Source: Thermoleophilia bacterium
GTDB lineage: Bacteria; Actinomycetota; Thermoleophilia; Gaiellales; SKUG01
Assembly: GCA_025964405.1 (NCBI GenBank)
Contig: JAOPYW010000233.1
Span: forward strand, 1-6,144
DNA length: 6,144 nt
Direction: 5' to 3'
Positions 4,776 through 6,144 of this stretch are shown piece by piece (the first letter of the stretch is position 1; each line of letters begins with the position of its first letter). Below the pieces are notes generated by a model. It was not told the DNA's origin. It ran no database searches and saw nothing but the letters and a program-made list of their open reading frames with translations. The position numbers and the translations under genes were made by a program.

Positions 4776-6144
4776 ATGCGTCGGGCCGCTCGGTTCGTCA
4801 CGGTCACCCTGCGCGTCGTGCTCTACGGCACGCTGCTGAGCGTCGGCGTCGGAGCCGGGCTCGTCACGTCGGCCTTCCCGCAGCTCCACGCCCTCGAGAC
4901 CCGCGCCGAGACCCGCGAGAACCCCGGCGTCGTCTTCGCCCGTGACAACCGCACCGTGCTCCGCAAGCTGCGCGCCCCGACCTCCCGCACCTACCTGCGC
5001 GAGGACCAGGTGCCGCGCGTGCTGTCGCAGGCCGTCGTCGCCGCCGAGGACCGCCGCTTCTACGAGCACGGCGGCATCGACCCCCGCGGGCTCATCCGCG
5101 CCCTCGCCGCCGACGTGCGCGCCCGCAGCGCGGTGCAGGGCGGCTCGACGATCACGCAGCAGCTCGTCAAGAACGCGTACGTCGGCCCGAGCCGCTCGGC
5201 CGGTCGCAAGACGCGCGAGGCCGCGCTCGCGATCGCGCTCGAGACGCGCTGGAGCAAGCAACGCATCCTGACGGCGTACGTCAACACGGCCTACTTCGGC
5301 GACGGCTACTACGGCGTCTACGACGCGTCGCTCGGTTACTTCGGCGTGCCGGTCAAGCGCCTGCGCGTCGACCAGGCCGCGCTGCTCGCATCGCTCCTCA
5401 GGGCCCCTGAGGGCAACAGCCCGTCGACCTCGCCCGACAATGCGCGCCGCGCCCGCGACCGCGTGCTGACCAACCTCGTCGAGACCGGCGACATCACCCG
5501 CGCCGCCGCCGACTTCGCGCGCACGCGACCGCTTCCGTCGAAGGCCCAGCTCGCCCGGCGTCGCAGCTTCGCAGCGAAGGAGCTCGCGCCGCAGTTCACC
5601 GACGCGGTCGTCACGCGCCTCATCGAGCACTACGGCGTGCGGCGGGCGACGAGTGGTGGCCTCCGTGTGCGCACGACGCTCGACGCCCGACTGCAGCGCG
5701 CCGGAACCCAGGCCGTGCAACAGGCGGCCGAGCTCGGGCTCGACGCGGCACTCGTGGCGGTCGACGTGCAGTCGGGCGAGGTACGGGCGATGGTCAACGG
5801 GGGGAGCTCGGCGCGCAGCGCGTTCAACGTCGCACTGGACGGCCATCGTCAGCCGGGCTCCGCGTTCAAGCCGTTCATGCTGACCGCGGCCTACGAGCAG
5901 GGCGCCACGCCGAAGACACGGGTCGAGAGCGCGCCGTTCAGCCAGCAGTTCGACGGCACCGAGTTCACGGTCAAGAACGACGGCGGCTACTCGGGCCTCA
6001 CGACGATCGAGCGTGCGACCTGGAAGAGCGACAACACGGTGTATGCGCGACTGCAGGAGAAGTACGGCATCCAGGCCGCGATCGATGCGGCGCGCGCGGC
6101 GGGCGTGCAGTCGAACATCGATCCGGTGCCGGCAACCGTACTGG
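4776..6144 (+). CDS. Class A penicillin-binding protein (GT51 glycosyltransferase plus transpeptidase), 3' end cut by window edge
   Basis: 456 codons are visible from ATG 4776. A short basic tail (MRRAAR) and a membrane anchor (about 8-34) place the enzyme outside the cell membrane. The GT51 domain, which polymerises lipid II, has AAEDRRFYEHGG (89-100; Glu91 catalytic), QGGSTITQQL (121-130), RKTRE (144-148), KQRILTAYVNTAYFG (161-175) and AALLASLLRAP (201-211). After a linker, the transpeptidase domain begins near 325 (AALVAVDVQSGEVRAMV) with SxxK as SAFK (362-365, acylated Ser362) and SxN as SDN (418-420). The KTG motif and C-terminus lie past the right edge. No start codon precedes ATG 4776 in the open frame back into the spacer, and no good Shine-Dalgarno is seen. 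All visible catalytic residues are intact, so a functional PBP1-type enzyme is expected. The family is certain; the specific symbol (ponA/mrcA/pbp) is not. Confidence 0.95.
   Translation, partial: MRRAARFVTVTLRVVLYGTLLSVGVGAGLVTSAFPQLHALETRAETRENPGVVFARDNRTVLRKLRAPTSRTYLREDQVPRVLSQAVVAAEDRRFYEHGGIDPRGLIRALAADVRARSAVQGGSTITQQLVKNAYVGPSRSAGRKTREAALAIALETRWSKQRILTAYVNTAYFGDGYYGVYDASLGYFGVPVKRLRVDQAALLASLLRAPEGNSPSTSPDNARRARDRVLTNLVETGDITRAAADFARTRPLPSKAQLARRRSFAAKELAPQFTDAVVTRLIEHYGVRRATSGGLRVRTTLDARLQRAGTQAVQQAAELGLDAALVAVDVQSGEVRAMVNGGSSARSAFNVALDGHRQPGSAFKPFMLTAAYEQGATPKTRVESAPFSQQFDGTEFTVKNDGGYSGLTTIERATWKSDNTVYARLQEKYGIQAAIDAARAAGVQSNIDPVPATVL

Noticed and set aside
4188..5846. 552-codon minus-strand open frame antisense to the GNAT-like and PBP genes
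   Set aside because: It opposes an unmistakable PBP with all GT51 motifs and spans two genes. The product is Arg/Ala/Val/Gly-rich without domains, so it is a composition shadow despite its length.
1..6144. tRNA, rRNA, insertion sequence, attachment site or riboswitch
   Set aside because: I saw no tRNA-like cloverleaf, transposase motif, flanking inverted or target-site repeats, or recognisable riboswitch core on either strand. The region is densely filled by housekeeping-type genes.

Overview
The window is very GC-rich (about 70 % by eye). It looks like ordinary chromosomal DNA of a high-GC Gram-positive, most likely an actinobacterium in the broad sense. The reasons are strong G/C bias at third codon positions, GTG/TTG start codons, the prfA-prmC-tsaC gene order, and a class A penicillin-binding protein with a very short cytoplasmic tail. 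A deep actinobacterial lineage such as Thermoleophilia is possible, but I cannot prove it from this sequence alone.

Layout. Positions 1-115 hold the C-terminal tail of an unidentified plus-strand gene. A convergent intergenic stretch (116-307) follows, with a four-copy 16-bp tandem repeat and a strong hairpin that probably ends transcription from both sides. A minus-strand operon then runs right to left: prfA (3587-2490), prmC (2497-1592), a tsaC/Sua5-type gene (1590-946) and a degenerate metallo-beta-lactamase-fold gene (898-308). The first three are tightly coupled, with an 8-nt overlap and then a 1-nt gap. The last follows after 47 nt. A 76-nt divergent region separates prfA from a plus-strand gene (3664-4656) that has a GNAT-like acetyltransferase core inside a 330-residue protein I do not otherwise recognise. 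After 119 nt comes a plus-strand bifunctional penicillin-binding protein (4776 to beyond the right edge).

How the genes work together. The minus-strand operon is a translation-fidelity module. PrfA (RF1) terminates translation at UAA/UAG. PrmC methylates the glutamine of the GGQ motif of release factors, so it modifies the product of the gene just upstream. TsaC makes the threonylcarbamoyl-AMP used for t6A37 of ANN-decoding tRNAs. The MBL-fold protein is a passenger of unknown function. On the other side, the PBP polymerises and cross-links peptidoglycan. The GNAT-like gene has no evident functional link to either side.

Nothing here is clearly a new biological system. The items most worth a second look are the 330-aa GNAT-like protein with its uncharacterised flanks, the intergenic tandem repeat and hairpin, the TGATG junction at the PBP start, and motif deviations in the TsaC-like and MBL-fold proteins.
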